NCBI GenBank assembly: GCA_046160675.1
Contig: JBJXHH010000241.1
Location: 1 to 22,627, forward strand
Length of the DNA: 22,627 nucleotides
From: JACMJP01 sp046160675
Lineage (GTDB): Bacteria > Bacteroidota > Bacteroidia > Chitinophagales > BACL12
Direction: 5' to 3'
Made by a program: the position numbers and the translations under genes. The notes beneath the pieces are model-generated. The model saw nothing but the letters and a program-made list of their open reading frames with translations, was not told the origin of the DNA and searched no databases. This document shows positions 1 to 7,137 of the stretch, piece by piece (position 1 is the stretch's first letter; every line of letters starts with the position of its first letter).

Positions 1-1098
1 AAAGATGGAAGCGATAGTTTTACGATTGATGGAAAAATAACAGGCGCAGAAAACCAACGCATCATCCTGCAAACTTTCTCTTTTCCGAACATTAACGGTT
101 CGCCAAAAACCACTGTAATTGATACCGCAAGGGCGGATAAAGAAGGGAAATTTACAATCAAAAATTACCTGCCTGAACGTACCATTTGTGTAGTAAAAGT
201 TTTTGGAAATGAAGAGTACGCCCTATGGCTCTCACTTCTAAACGAAGACATAACACTTACAGGGAATATAGCCAATGCGCTAGAGACAACTACTGAAGGC
301 TCAGTTGCTTCAAAAGTGTTGTATAATTTTATTGTGAACATGAGTAATATGAATGCTTCAATCATGCAAAACCAGGGTATGTATGCAAAGTATAAGAATA
401 ATGGCGATGATTCACTGGCTACGGTTTACAAGCAAAAAATAAATGATGATATTACTGTGTATTTTGATTATGTAAGTGCATTTGCAGATACTACAAAAGA
501 CATTGCCTCAGCTGTGCTGGCAATTGAAAGTTTTGTCTATAGTAAACAGTTTGAAAAAATAAAAACTGTAGCTGATAAAAGAAAACTTACTGCTGACTCA
601 AGTTCTTTATACATGAAGGAATTGAAAGTAAAAATTGCCAAACATGAAACCTTTATGCAACAGGCATCTGCAAAAAGTTTTGTTGGGAAGCCGGCTCCTG
701 ACATTGTTTTACCGGATCCCGGAGGTGTTGAATATAAATTGAGTGACCTGAAAGGGCAATATGTATTGATTGATTTCTGGGCAAGCTGGTGTAAACCCTG
801 CAGGGAAGAAAATCCAAACCTGGTTGCTACATATAACAAATACAAAGACAAAGGATATACTGTTTACAGTGTTTCGCTTGACAAGAGCAAAGAGGCTTGG
901 CAAACTGCGATTGACAAAGACAAACTTACTTGGAAATATCATGTGAGTGAACTACAAATGTGGAATTCCCAGGTTGCTAAAATGTATAACGTAACTGGAA
1001 TACCTATGAATTTTCTGCTGGATAAAAATGGTAACGTAATAGCTGAAAACCTCCGGGGAACAGAATTAGATGCAGCACTGGCAGAATTAGTGCAATAA
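1..1098 (+). CDS. TlpA/ResA-like thiol-disulfide oxidoreductase, 5' truncated
   Basis: The reading frame is open from the first base, so the true start and signal peptide lie outside the window; 365 residues are visible. The C-terminal ~140 residues are a thioredoxin fold of the AhpC/TSA-TlpA type. They hold the active-site motif WCKPC (Cys at visible residues 264 and 267, followed by REENP) and the cis-proline region TGIPMNF. The N-terminal part (FTIDGKITG..., then TARADKEGKFTIKNY) resembles the DUF4369 domain that precedes thioredoxin domains in many Bacteroidota exported proteins. By family knowledge it would work in the periplasm, reducing or isomerising disulfides, for example in cytochrome c maturation or redox stress; the substrate cannot be told. 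Its stop codon is only 4 bases from that of the convergent carboxylase gene, with no terminator hairpin between them. Confidence 0.9.
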   Translation, partial: KDGSDSFTIDGKITGAENQRIILQTFSFPNINGSPKTTVIDTARADKEGKFTIKNYLPERTICVVKVFGNEEYALWLSLLNEDITLTGNIANALETTTEGSVASKVLYNFIVNMSNMNASIMQNQGMYAKYKNNGDDSLATVYKQKINDDITVYFDYVSAFADTTKDIASAVLAIESFVYSKQFEKIKTVADKRKLTADSSSLYMKELKVKIAKHETFMQQASAKSFVGKPAPDIVLPDPGGVEYKLSDLKGQYVLIDFWASWCKPCREENPNLVATYNKYKDKGYTVYSVSLDKSKEAWQTAIDKDKLTWKYHVSELQMWNSQVAKMYNVTGIPMNFLLDKNGNVIAENLRGTELDAALAELVQ

Positions 1099-1102
1099 AA
1101 GT

Positions 1103-2647
1103 TTATAAGGGAATATTCCCATGTTTTTTCTTTGGGAGTTTTACAACTTTATTCTGCAACATTTCAAAAGCTTTTATCACCTTCATTCTTGTTTCTGAAG
1201 GTATGATCACTTCATCAATAAATCCCCTGTAAGCAGCCCGGTAAGGGTCAGCAAATTTATTTGTGTATTCGTCAATTTTTTCCTGCAACTTGGCTTCTTT
1301 GTTTTCCGCTTCTTCAATTTCTTTTTTGAAAATGATTTCGGCAGCGCCCCTTGCTCCCATCACTGCTATCTCTGCAGTAGGCCAGGCAAAATTCATATCA
1401 GCTCCAATATGTTTACTATTCATAACATCATAAGCGCCGCCGTAGGCTTTTCTGGTGATCACAGTAATTCTTGGAACTGTTGCTTCACAGAAAGCATACA
1501 ACAGTTTTGCTCCGTTGGTGATGATGCCATGCCATTCCTGGTCAGTACCTGGAAGAAAACCCGGAACATCTTCAAATACGAGGAGTGGAACATTAAAACA
1601 ATCACAAAAACGAACAAACCTTGCCGCCTTCTTGCTTGATTCAATATCTAATACCCCTGCGAGAACCGCAGGTTGATTGGCAACAATACCTACACTTCTC
1701 CCTGCAATTCTGGAAAATCCTACAACAATATTTTCAGCATAATGCTGATGTACTTCAAAAAAAGAATCTTCATCCACCACTTCATTTATCACCTCCCTTA
1801 TGTCATATGGCTGGTTGGGATTTTCAGGAATGATGTCATTTAATTTTCTCCTGCTTTCATCTTTATGTAAAGTATAATGGAAAATAGGAACATCATCTTC
1901 ACAATTCTGAGGAAGATAACTGAGCAGTTTTTTTATTTTATTAATGCAATCTAATCCATTACTTGCTGCAAAATGCGCAACGCCGCTTTTACTAGCATGG
2001 GTCATTGCGCCTCCAAGTTCTTCGCTGGATACATCTTCATGCGTTACAGTTTTCACAACGTTAGGACCTGTTACAAACATGTAACTTGTTTTCTCCACCA
2101 TGAAAATAAAGTCTGTGATTGCGGGAGAATATACTGCACCCCCAGCACATGGACCCATTATCGCACTGATCTGTGGAATTACTCCGCTTGCCAGAGTATT
2201 CCTGTAAAATATGTCAGCATATCCCCCCAGAGAATTTACACCTTCTTGAATTCTTGCGCCACCGCTATCATTCAGTCCAATCAACGGCGCCCCGTTTTGC
2301 ATAGCAAGATCCATGATCCGGCAAATTTTTTCAGCATGTGTTTCACTCAAACTTCCGCCGAAAACAGTAAAATCCTGCGCATAAACATATACTAATCTGC
2401 CATTTACTTTTCCGTAACCTGTTATCACCCCATCTCCGTAAAATCTCTGTTTCTCCATGCCAAAATCATGGCTGCGGTGTACTTTCAGCATGCCTATCTC
2501 TTCAAAAGTTCCTTCATCTATGAGTAAATGAATACGTTCCCTTGCCGTGAGTTTTCCCTTTTTGTGTTGTTGTTCAATGCGATCTTTTCCACCGCCGAGT
2601 AATGCTTCTGCTTTCTTGCTTTCAAGCCTTTCAATCTTTTTATTCAC
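1103..2647 (-). CDS. pccB: Acyl-CoA carboxylase carboxyltransferase (beta) subunit, probably propionyl-CoA carboxylase
   Basis: A 514-residue protein matching the full length of the biotin-dependent acyl-CoA carboxylase beta family (crotonase-fold carboxyltransferase). It has the N-terminal signature GGGKDRIEQQHKKGKLTARER (residues 18-38), the first oxyanion-hole region GPCAGGAVYSP (165-175) and the second region KAYGGAYDVMNSK (400-412). It would move the carboxyl group from carboxybiotin to the acyl-CoA, giving methylmalonyl-CoA if the substrate is propionyl-CoA. Asp407 in GGAYDVM occupies the place that favours propionyl-CoA in studied PccB enzymes, so propionyl specificity is a reasonable inference. 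Methylmalonyl-CoA decarboxylase alpha (MmdA) and transcarboxylase 12S subunits are close relatives and cannot be excluded. No biotin carboxylase or biotin carrier gene is adjacent. The start is a GTG; there is no in-frame ATG between the upstream stop and the conserved N-terminus. No SD sequence is visible. Confidence 0.93.
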   Translation of the reverse strand: MNKKIERLESKKAEALLGGGKDRIEQQHKKGKLTARERIHLLIDEGTFEEIGMLKVHRSHDFGMEKQRFYGDGVITGYGKVNGRLVYVYAQDFTVFGGSLSETHAEKICRIMDLAMQNGAPLIGLNDSGGARIQEGVNSLGGYADIFYRNTLASGVIPQISAIMGPCAGGAVYSPAITDFIFMVEKTSYMFVTGPNVVKTVTHEDVSSEELGGAMTHASKSGVAHFAASNGLDCINKIKKLLSYLPQNCEDDVPIFHYTLHKDESRRKLNDIIPENPNQPYDIREVINEVVDEDSFFEVHQHYAENIVVGFSRIAGRSVGIVANQPAVLAGVLDIESSKKAARFVRFCDCFNVPLLVFEDVPGFLPGTDQEWHGIITNGAKLLYAFCEATVPRITVITRKAYGGAYDVMNSKHIGADMNFAWPTAEIAVMGARGAAEIIFKKEIEEAENKEAKLQEKIDEYTNKFADPYRAAYRGFIDEVIIPSETRMKVIKAFEMLQNKVVKLPKKKHGNIPL

Positions 2648-2725
2648 TGTGAGTTTTTAGAAACGGAAAAATACGAAACATTTCCAAAAAAAATATCTAC
2701 TTACACTTTACAACAAACCTTATTA

Positions 2726-2742
2726 AATACTGTTAAAGTATT
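2726..2742. repeat. Short inverted repeat in the pccB / receptor divergent intergenic region
   Basis: AATACT and AGTATT form 6-bp perfect inverted arms separated by GTTAA. It lies about 46 bases before the receptor start at 2789 and about 79 bases before the carboxylase start. The placement fits an operator, but the arms are short and AT-rich, so chance is quite possible. No clear TAnnTTTG promoter was found for either flanking gene in this 141-base gap; the nearest match on the + strand is TAAATTTA at about 2748-2755. Confidence 0.25.
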
Positions 2743-2788
2743 CAACATAAATTTACTCTTACAGTCAGAAACAGCGAAATTTGCGGTA

Positions 2789-5236
2789 ATGAAAATATCT
2801 ATTTGCATTGTTTTATCCCTCTTTTCTGCTCAAATAATACTGGCTCAGTATGATCCTTCTATGAATGGACCTGTAATAGTGGGAAAAGTGATAGATGCAT
2901 CAAACAAGAAGCCTGTTGAATTCGCCACAGTTGCAATCACAAAACCTGATGATTCAGCAATTGTTTCAGGTTCAATCACAGATAGTGAAGGAAAATTTTT
3001 CATAAAACAACTCCCGGCGGGTGATTTTTTTTTGCTGGTACAATATGTTGGTTATGAACCTGTAAAAAGGGCAATAACAATTACTTCTCAACCACCCCTT
3101 AACAATATTGGTATCATTGAATTAGCAGAGGGCACAAATGAACTGGAGAAGGTGGAGATTATGGCAGAACAGAGTTATTATCAAAACAGCATTGATAAAA
3201 AAGTATACAATGTTGAGAGGGATATTGTTGCCAGTAGTGGGAGCGCAAGTGATGTATTGCAAACTATCCCGAGTGTAACCATTGATATTGATGGAAATAT
3301 TTCTTTGCGAGGAAACACAAGTGTACGTATCTGGATTGATGGCAAACCCACCGGTTTTTCCGGCAGTAGTTTAACAGCCATCCTCGAACAGATACCTGCC
3401 GGGAATATCGAAAGTGTTGAAGTAGTTACAAATCCTTCCGCAAGATTTGAGGCCGAAGGAGGTGCAGGAATTATCAATATTGTAATGAAAAAAAACAGGC
3501 AATCCGGGTTGAATGGAAATGTTACAGCGGGAATATCCACTACCCCGGGGTATGAAGGCGGACTTGCCCTGAACTATCGCAATAAAAAAATAAATGTGTA
3601 TTCAAGTTTTACACACAGGTATGACAGGCGGGAAGGCAGCGGCGAAACAACAAGAAGAACGTTTGATGAAGACACCGTATTTTATAATAACTCAGAATCC
3701 AACTCAGAAAATATTTCTTCTATGAACATGGGTAGGGCAGGCATTGATTTCTATCTCAACGAAAAAAATACACTGGGTTTAAGCGGTATGATACATGGTG
3801 GACATATGGAAAATGATAATACAACTGATTATACATTCTTTGACCTTGACAGCACTCTCACAAGTACCGGTTCGAGAATAGCTGTAGGCGAAGGAGAAAA
3901 CTTTTCTTATAACGCAGGAATTTCTTACAAAAAGATATATGAGGATACAAAACACTACCTGAGTTTTGACGGAAATTATAGTATGAGTGAGATGGATGAT
4001 CTTACAAATTATGATGAAAATTATTATGACCTGGCTAACGTTCCGCTGGGCGAGCCTTTATTGCAAAACATTGGAAAACCGGGCGAAAATATTGATGCAT
4101 CTGCAGCTATGGACTATGTGCACCCATTTAAGAATGGTAATAAATTTGAAACGGGAGTGAAATACACAAAAGAGATAAAAGACAATACCATCAGTTCAGA
4201 AAGTTTTGACACCATTGCTGATGCATTTATTAATGATGAATTAATAAGCAACCAGTTCATTTATGATGAAGATGTGATTGCTGCTTATTTTATATGGAAT
4301 TCAAGTATAAAAAAACTCGGTTATCAATTGGGATTGCGGGCTGAACAAACTTATACCAACTCTGGGTTAGTAACAACTGACGAAATTTTTATTAATGATT
4401 ATTTCGGGGTGTTCCCCAGTGTACACCTGCAATACAAAATGAATGAGAAAACTGAGTTTTCAGCTAGTTACAGCCGCCGACTTGATCGCCCGAACGGCTG
4501 GTTTTTAAATCCTTTCCCTGATTACTCCGATCCTTACAACCTACGCTTCGGCAATCCTTTCCTGGAACCCGAATATGAAAACAGTTTTGAGATTGGCTTT
4601 ACAAAATACTTTGAGAAACATACAGTTGATGCATCCGTTTTTTATGATCAAACTCTGAATGAAATATCGCCTTACATTATAGTTGACTCAACGGGAATCT
4701 CAAAAATGACTTTTCAGAATTACAATTCAGAAAACCAGTATGGGATTGAGTTGATATTAAGAAGTGAATTCTATAAATGGTGGAATGCCACAGGCAGTTT
4801 CAATTTTAATCAAACTTTAGTGGATGCACAAAACCTTGAAGCTGGGTTAACAAACACGGTATTTAATTACAATATCCGAGTGATGAATTTTTTCCAACTT
4901 GCAAAAACAACATCCTTTCAGGTAACTGTCAGTTACAACACTCCCTGGAATTTTGCACAGGGAAAGTCAGATGCAGTTTTTGTAGCAGATGCCGGCTTGA
5001 AACAGGATTTTCTCAAGAATAAACTCAGTTTAAATCTTAGCATGAGTGATGTGTTCAATACACGGAAATGGAGCGGCTATTCTGAAGGTGTAAATTATTA
5101 CAGTACAAACTTCCGCAAGCGGGAATCACAAGTATTTTCAGCAAAACTTACTTATAAATTCGGGCAGCAGGACAATAACCGCAGAAACAGGGGCATGCAG
5201 GAGAATTTTGAAGGCGGAGGGTTTGATATGTTTTGA
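2789..5236 (+). CDS. Outer-membrane beta-barrel receptor with CarboxypepD_reg-like domain (TonB-dependent-receptor-like)
   Basis: 815 residues. A signal peptide is clear (MKISICIVLSLFSAQIILAQ). Residues ~30-110 form a carboxypeptidase regulatory-like beta-sandwich (GKVIDASNKKPVEFATV ... DSEGKFFIKQLPAG ... YVGYEPV). A plug-like domain follows at ~145-235 (LQTIPSVTIDIDGNISLRG ... IESVEVVTNPSARFEAEGGAGIINI), then a long run of alternating aromatic and polar strands typical of the 'outer membrane beta-barrel protein' family of Bacteroidota (OMP_b-brl_3 type). A C-terminal tail rich in Asn, Gly and Arg follows the last strand (LTYKFGQQ) and ends in Phe. It is expected in the outer membrane, importing an unknown ligand with TonB energy. 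The gene stands alone, diverging from pccB and ending at a bidirectional terminator. The ligand cannot be read from sequence. Confidence 0.9.
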   Translation: MKISICIVLSLFSAQIILAQYDPSMNGPVIVGKVIDASNKKPVEFATVAITKPDDSAIVSGSITDSEGKFFIKQLPAGDFFLLVQYVGYEPVKRAITITSQPPLNNIGIIELAEGTNELEKVEIMAEQSYYQNSIDKKVYNVERDIVASSGSASDVLQTIPSVTIDIDGNISLRGNTSVRIWIDGKPTGFSGSSLTAILEQIPAGNIESVEVVTNPSARFEAEGGAGIINIVMKKNRQSGLNGNVTAGISTTPGYEGGLALNYRNKKINVYSSFTHRYDRREGSGETTRRTFDEDTVFYNNSESNSENISSMNMGRAGIDFYLNEKNTLGLSGMIHGGHMENDNTTDYTFFDLDSTLTSTGSRIAVGEGENFSYNAGISYKKIYEDTKHYLSFDGNYSMSEMDDLTNYDENYYDLANVPLGEPLLQNIGKPGENIDASAAMDYVHPFKNGNKFETGVKYTKEIKDNTISSESFDTIADAFINDELISNQFIYDEDVIAAYFIWNSSIKKLGYQLGLRAEQTYTNSGLVTTDEIFINDYFGVFPSVHLQYKMNEKTEFSASYSRRLDRPNGWFLNPFPDYSDPYNLRFGNPFLEPEYENSFEIGFTKYFEKHTVDASVFYDQTLNEISPYIIVDSTGISKMTFQNYNSENQYGIELILRSEFYKWWNATGSFNFNQTLVDAQNLEAGLTNTVFNYNIRVMNFFQLAKTTSFQVTVSYNTPWNFAQGKSDAVFVADAGLKQDFLKNKLSLNLSMSDVFNTRKWSGYSEGVNYYSTNFRKRESQVFSAKLTYKFGQQDNNRRNRGMQENFEGGGFDMF

Positions 5237-5259
5237 TCGGGCTGCACTACAAGCGCATA

Positions 5260-5289
5260 AAAAGGCTGTACGTCTCCGCACAGCCTTTT
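5260..5289. terminator. Bidirectional intrinsic terminator between receptor and response regulator genes
   Basis: A 10-bp perfect stem, AAAAGGCTGT (5260-5269) with ACAGCCTTTT (5280-5289), encloses a 10-base loop. It has T-runs on both strands (TTTTA on +, TTTTTATG on -). It lies between the stops of two convergent genes, so it probably ends transcription from both sides. Confidence 0.85.
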
Positions 5290-5307
5290 ACATTAATTCT
5301 TACTTAA

Positions 5308-6003
5308 TCAGGCATCCGTAAATTTATATCCTACTCCTCTGATAGAATGAAAGAATTTTGGTTCTTTCGGGTCTTTCTCAAAATATTTTCTGAATGCAAG
5401 AATAAAGTTATCAATTGTTCTTGTCGATGGAAATACATCATACCCCCATACAGTTTGCAAGATATGCTGCCGGCTGACAACTTCATTTTTTCTGTCTATG
5501 AGTAATTTTAAAAGTTTCAGCTCTTTACTGGTAAGTTTTACCGTTCCTCCCACACCCTCAGCATCATAGGTAACAAAATTAATCTTGTTATCACCAAAAG
5601 CATATTCACTGAACTCACTTGTAGCTGAAATGGTTTTTGCCGAACGCTTGAGCAGGATTTTTACCCGCAGCAATAATTCTTCAAGGTTGAAAGGTTTTGT
5701 CATATAATCATCACCACCTGTCTTTAACCCTTTTATCTTATCCTGGCTGGTATCTTTTGCAGTAAGAAAAAGAATAGGAGTATCCATGTCTTCCAACCGC
5801 ATCTGCTCACAAACATCAAAGCCATCCATTTCTGGCATCATCACATCCAGAATAACTAAATTAAAACGTTGCTCTTTAAACGCTTTTAAAGCTTTTGCAC
5901 CGTCGGGTACAGCAACAATTTCGTAATTCTCTAATTCAAGATTGAGTTTCAGGTTTTCCCTTATGTGGTCCTCATCTTCTACCACTAAAATTCTGTAAAG
6001 CAT
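5308..6003 (-). CDS. OmpR/PhoB-family DNA-binding response regulator
   Basis: 231 residues in the usual two-domain layout. The receiver domain (1-120) has the acidic pair Glu9/Asp10, phospho-acceptor Asp53 in VILDVMMPEMDG, Thr81 and Lys103 in the MTKPF motif, so all catalytic positions are intact. The C-terminal winged helix (~133-230) shows LTSKELKLLKLL, VVSRQHILQTVWG, the recognition-helix region TRTIDNFILAFRKYF and the wing SIRGVGYKF. It should bind direct repeats in DNA when phosphorylated. Its most likely partner is the histidine kinase just upstream (6123-7130). The 119-base gap between them contains a phased array of TGTCA half-sites that is a candidate autoregulatory target and resembles Pho boxes. 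Whether this is the true PhoB of the organism cannot be decided. The ATG at 6003 is the natural start; no SD is present. Confidence 0.92.
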   Translation of the reverse strand: MLYRILVVEDEDHIRENLKLNLELENYEIVAVPDGAKALKAFKEQRFNLVILDVMMPEMDGFDVCEQMRLEDMDTPILFLTAKDTSQDKIKGLKTGGDDYMTKPFNLEELLLRVKILLKRSAKTISATSEFSEYAFGDNKINFVTYDAEGVGGTVKLTSKELKLLKLLIDRKNEVVSRQHILQTVWGYDVFPSTRTIDNFILAFRKYFEKDPKEPKFFHSIRGVGYKFTDA

Positions 6004-6055
6004 ATCAGTTGGTTTTTTTTTATAACGTTAATACGCAGGCATTATAGAAAGGTTT

Positions 6056-6120
6056 TGTCAGAACTGTCATGTTTTTGTCTGAATTTAGAGTAATGTCATA
6101 ACAGTGTCAAGCAAGTGTAA
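6056..6120. promoter_or_regulatory. Phased TGTCA direct-repeat array, candidate response-regulator binding sites (Pho-box-like)
   Basis: On the + strand TGTCA occurs at 6056, 6065, 6094 and 6105, with near-matches TGTCT at 6076 and TGTAA at 6116. Start-to-start spacings are 9, 11, 18, 11 and 11. The pair beginning at 6093 (ATGTCATAACAGTGTCAAGC) closely resembles the E. coli Pho box, which is two 11-bp repeats of the type CTGTCATAAA. OmpR/PhoB-class regulators generally bind such 11-bp direct repeats, and the gene directly downstream encodes one. The repeats face against the direction of the regulator gene (it reads TGACA), which differs from the usual Pho-box arrangement. No TAnnTTTG promoter was found in this gap. 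Confidence 0.55.
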
Positions 6121-6122
6121 AA

Positions 6123-7130
6123 TTATGTAACAGGGAGCGTTATTCGAAAAATGCTGCCTTTGGGATTGTTATTTTGAATCACGATATCTCCATTATGATA
6201 TTGTAATATTTGTTTAACTATAAACAAGCCCAACCCTGTTCCTTTTGTAGTCCTGGTGTCTTCGCTTCCAATACGGTAAAAGCGATCGAATATTTTTGCT
6301 TTTTCGTTTTCAGGAATTCCAATACCTGTGTCAGCAACGCTTAACTGTGCCTGCTTATCATCTCCCGACACAATGACCTTAATTAGGGAATCCTGTTTTG
6401 AATATTTTATTGCGTTTTCTATCAGGTTATAAATTACTGAGGTGATGGAAAGCCTGTCAGCATGCACATATACTTCAGGGCAGATTTCTTTTTCAAACCT
6501 GCGTTGCCCTTTGAATTTTTCTGTAATCCGATCGAAAATAGTTTCTGTGATTTCAGAAAGGTTGATAAAATCTTTATTGAGTTGAAAATTTGCACTTTCG
6601 ATTTTTGATGCAAGCAAAATATTTTCTACAAGGTTTTCAAGCCGGTCTATATCATCCATACTCATATGTGCAAGACGTAAAACCTGTCCGTTATCGAGGT
6701 TTCGTTTCTGCAGGGTTTGCATGGAAAGCTTAAGTGATGCAAGCGGGGACTTAAGTTCATGGGTTATAGATAAGAGGAAATTGTTTTGCTGTTTTGTTAA
6801 AGCAATTTCTTCCCGAAATGTATTTCGGATACGCCAAAAACCCAGGCTGAGAAGTGAAATGAAGACAAGGCCCTCAGCTAATAGCATCAGGTTTTTTTTC
6901 CGGTAGTTGCTGCGAATGTTTTTGTAGATACTATCTTCATAAAACTGCTTCTCCGAACCTCCGTTATATGTGTAAAGAAGTCTTTCTCTTTGTACAAGCT
7001 CCTCATAATTTTCTTTATTATTTTTTTGCAGTAAATACCACCACCAGCAAAAAGAAAAAAGGATGTAAACGAAAATGATCTGGAAGAAAATCCAATATCC
7101 CGATTTTGAAAAGACTGCTTTTAAGTTCAT
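6123..7130 (-). CDS. Two-TM sensor histidine kinase, likely partner of the OmpR-type regulator
   Basis: 335 residues. It has two membrane helices (~14-34 and ~81-99) with a short ~45-residue periplasmic loop between them, too small for a classic sensor domain. A HisKA domain follows with phospho-accepting His124 in SITHELKSPL, then an HATPase_c domain with the N box (IYNLIENAIKYS), G1 (DTGIGIP), F box (IFDRFYRI) and G2 (GTGLGLFIVKQI). It should autophosphorylate and pass phosphate to the response regulator encoded next, 119 bases downstream. The short sensory loop suggests it senses through the membrane or through a partner protein, as PhoR-type kinases do; this is inference. The start lies 7 bases after the stop of the 1231-residue kinase gene, so the two kinases are very probably co-transcribed. 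No SD is visible. Confidence 0.92.
   Translation of the reverse strand: MNLKAVFSKSGYWIFFQIIFVYILFSFCWWWYLLQKNNKENYEELVQRERLLYTYNGGSEKQFYEDSIYKNIRSNYRKKNLMLLAEGLVFISLLSLGFWRIRNTFREEIALTKQQNNFLLSITHELKSPLASLKLSMQTLQKRNLDNGQVLRLAHMSMDDIDRLENLVENILLASKIESANFQLNKDFINLSEITETIFDRITEKFKGQRRFEKEICPEVYVHADRLSITSVIYNLIENAIKYSKQDSLIKVIVSGDDKQAQLSVADTGIGIPENEKAKIFDRFYRIGSEDTRTTKGTGLGLFIVKQILQYHNGDIVIQNNNPKGSIFRITLPVT
6751..6767 (+). repeat. 17-bp exact direct repeat, copy 1 (inside kinase H-box codons)
   Basis: TTAAGTTCATGGGTTAT occurs here and again at 7121-7137 in the same orientation. This copy encodes the H-box region (THELK) of the 335-residue kinase. Confidence 0.6.
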
Positions 7131-7137
7131 GGGTTAT
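7121..7137 (+). repeat. 17-bp exact direct repeat, copy 2 (at the kinase-kinase junction)
   Basis: This is the same 17 bases as at 6751-6767. This copy covers the start codon and first codons of the small kinase gene, in a different reading frame from copy 1. Confidence 0.6.

Noticed and set aside
1973..2395. 140-codon + strand open frame
   Set aside because: It lies wholly inside the well-supported pccB gene on the other strand and its translation has no domain-like pattern.
6075..6112. TTGACA-N17-TAAATT on the minus strand, an E. coli-like sigma-70 promoter
   Set aside because: Bacteroidota housekeeping promoters use TTTG and TAnnTTTG; the TTGACA here is part of the TGTCA array and better explained that way.
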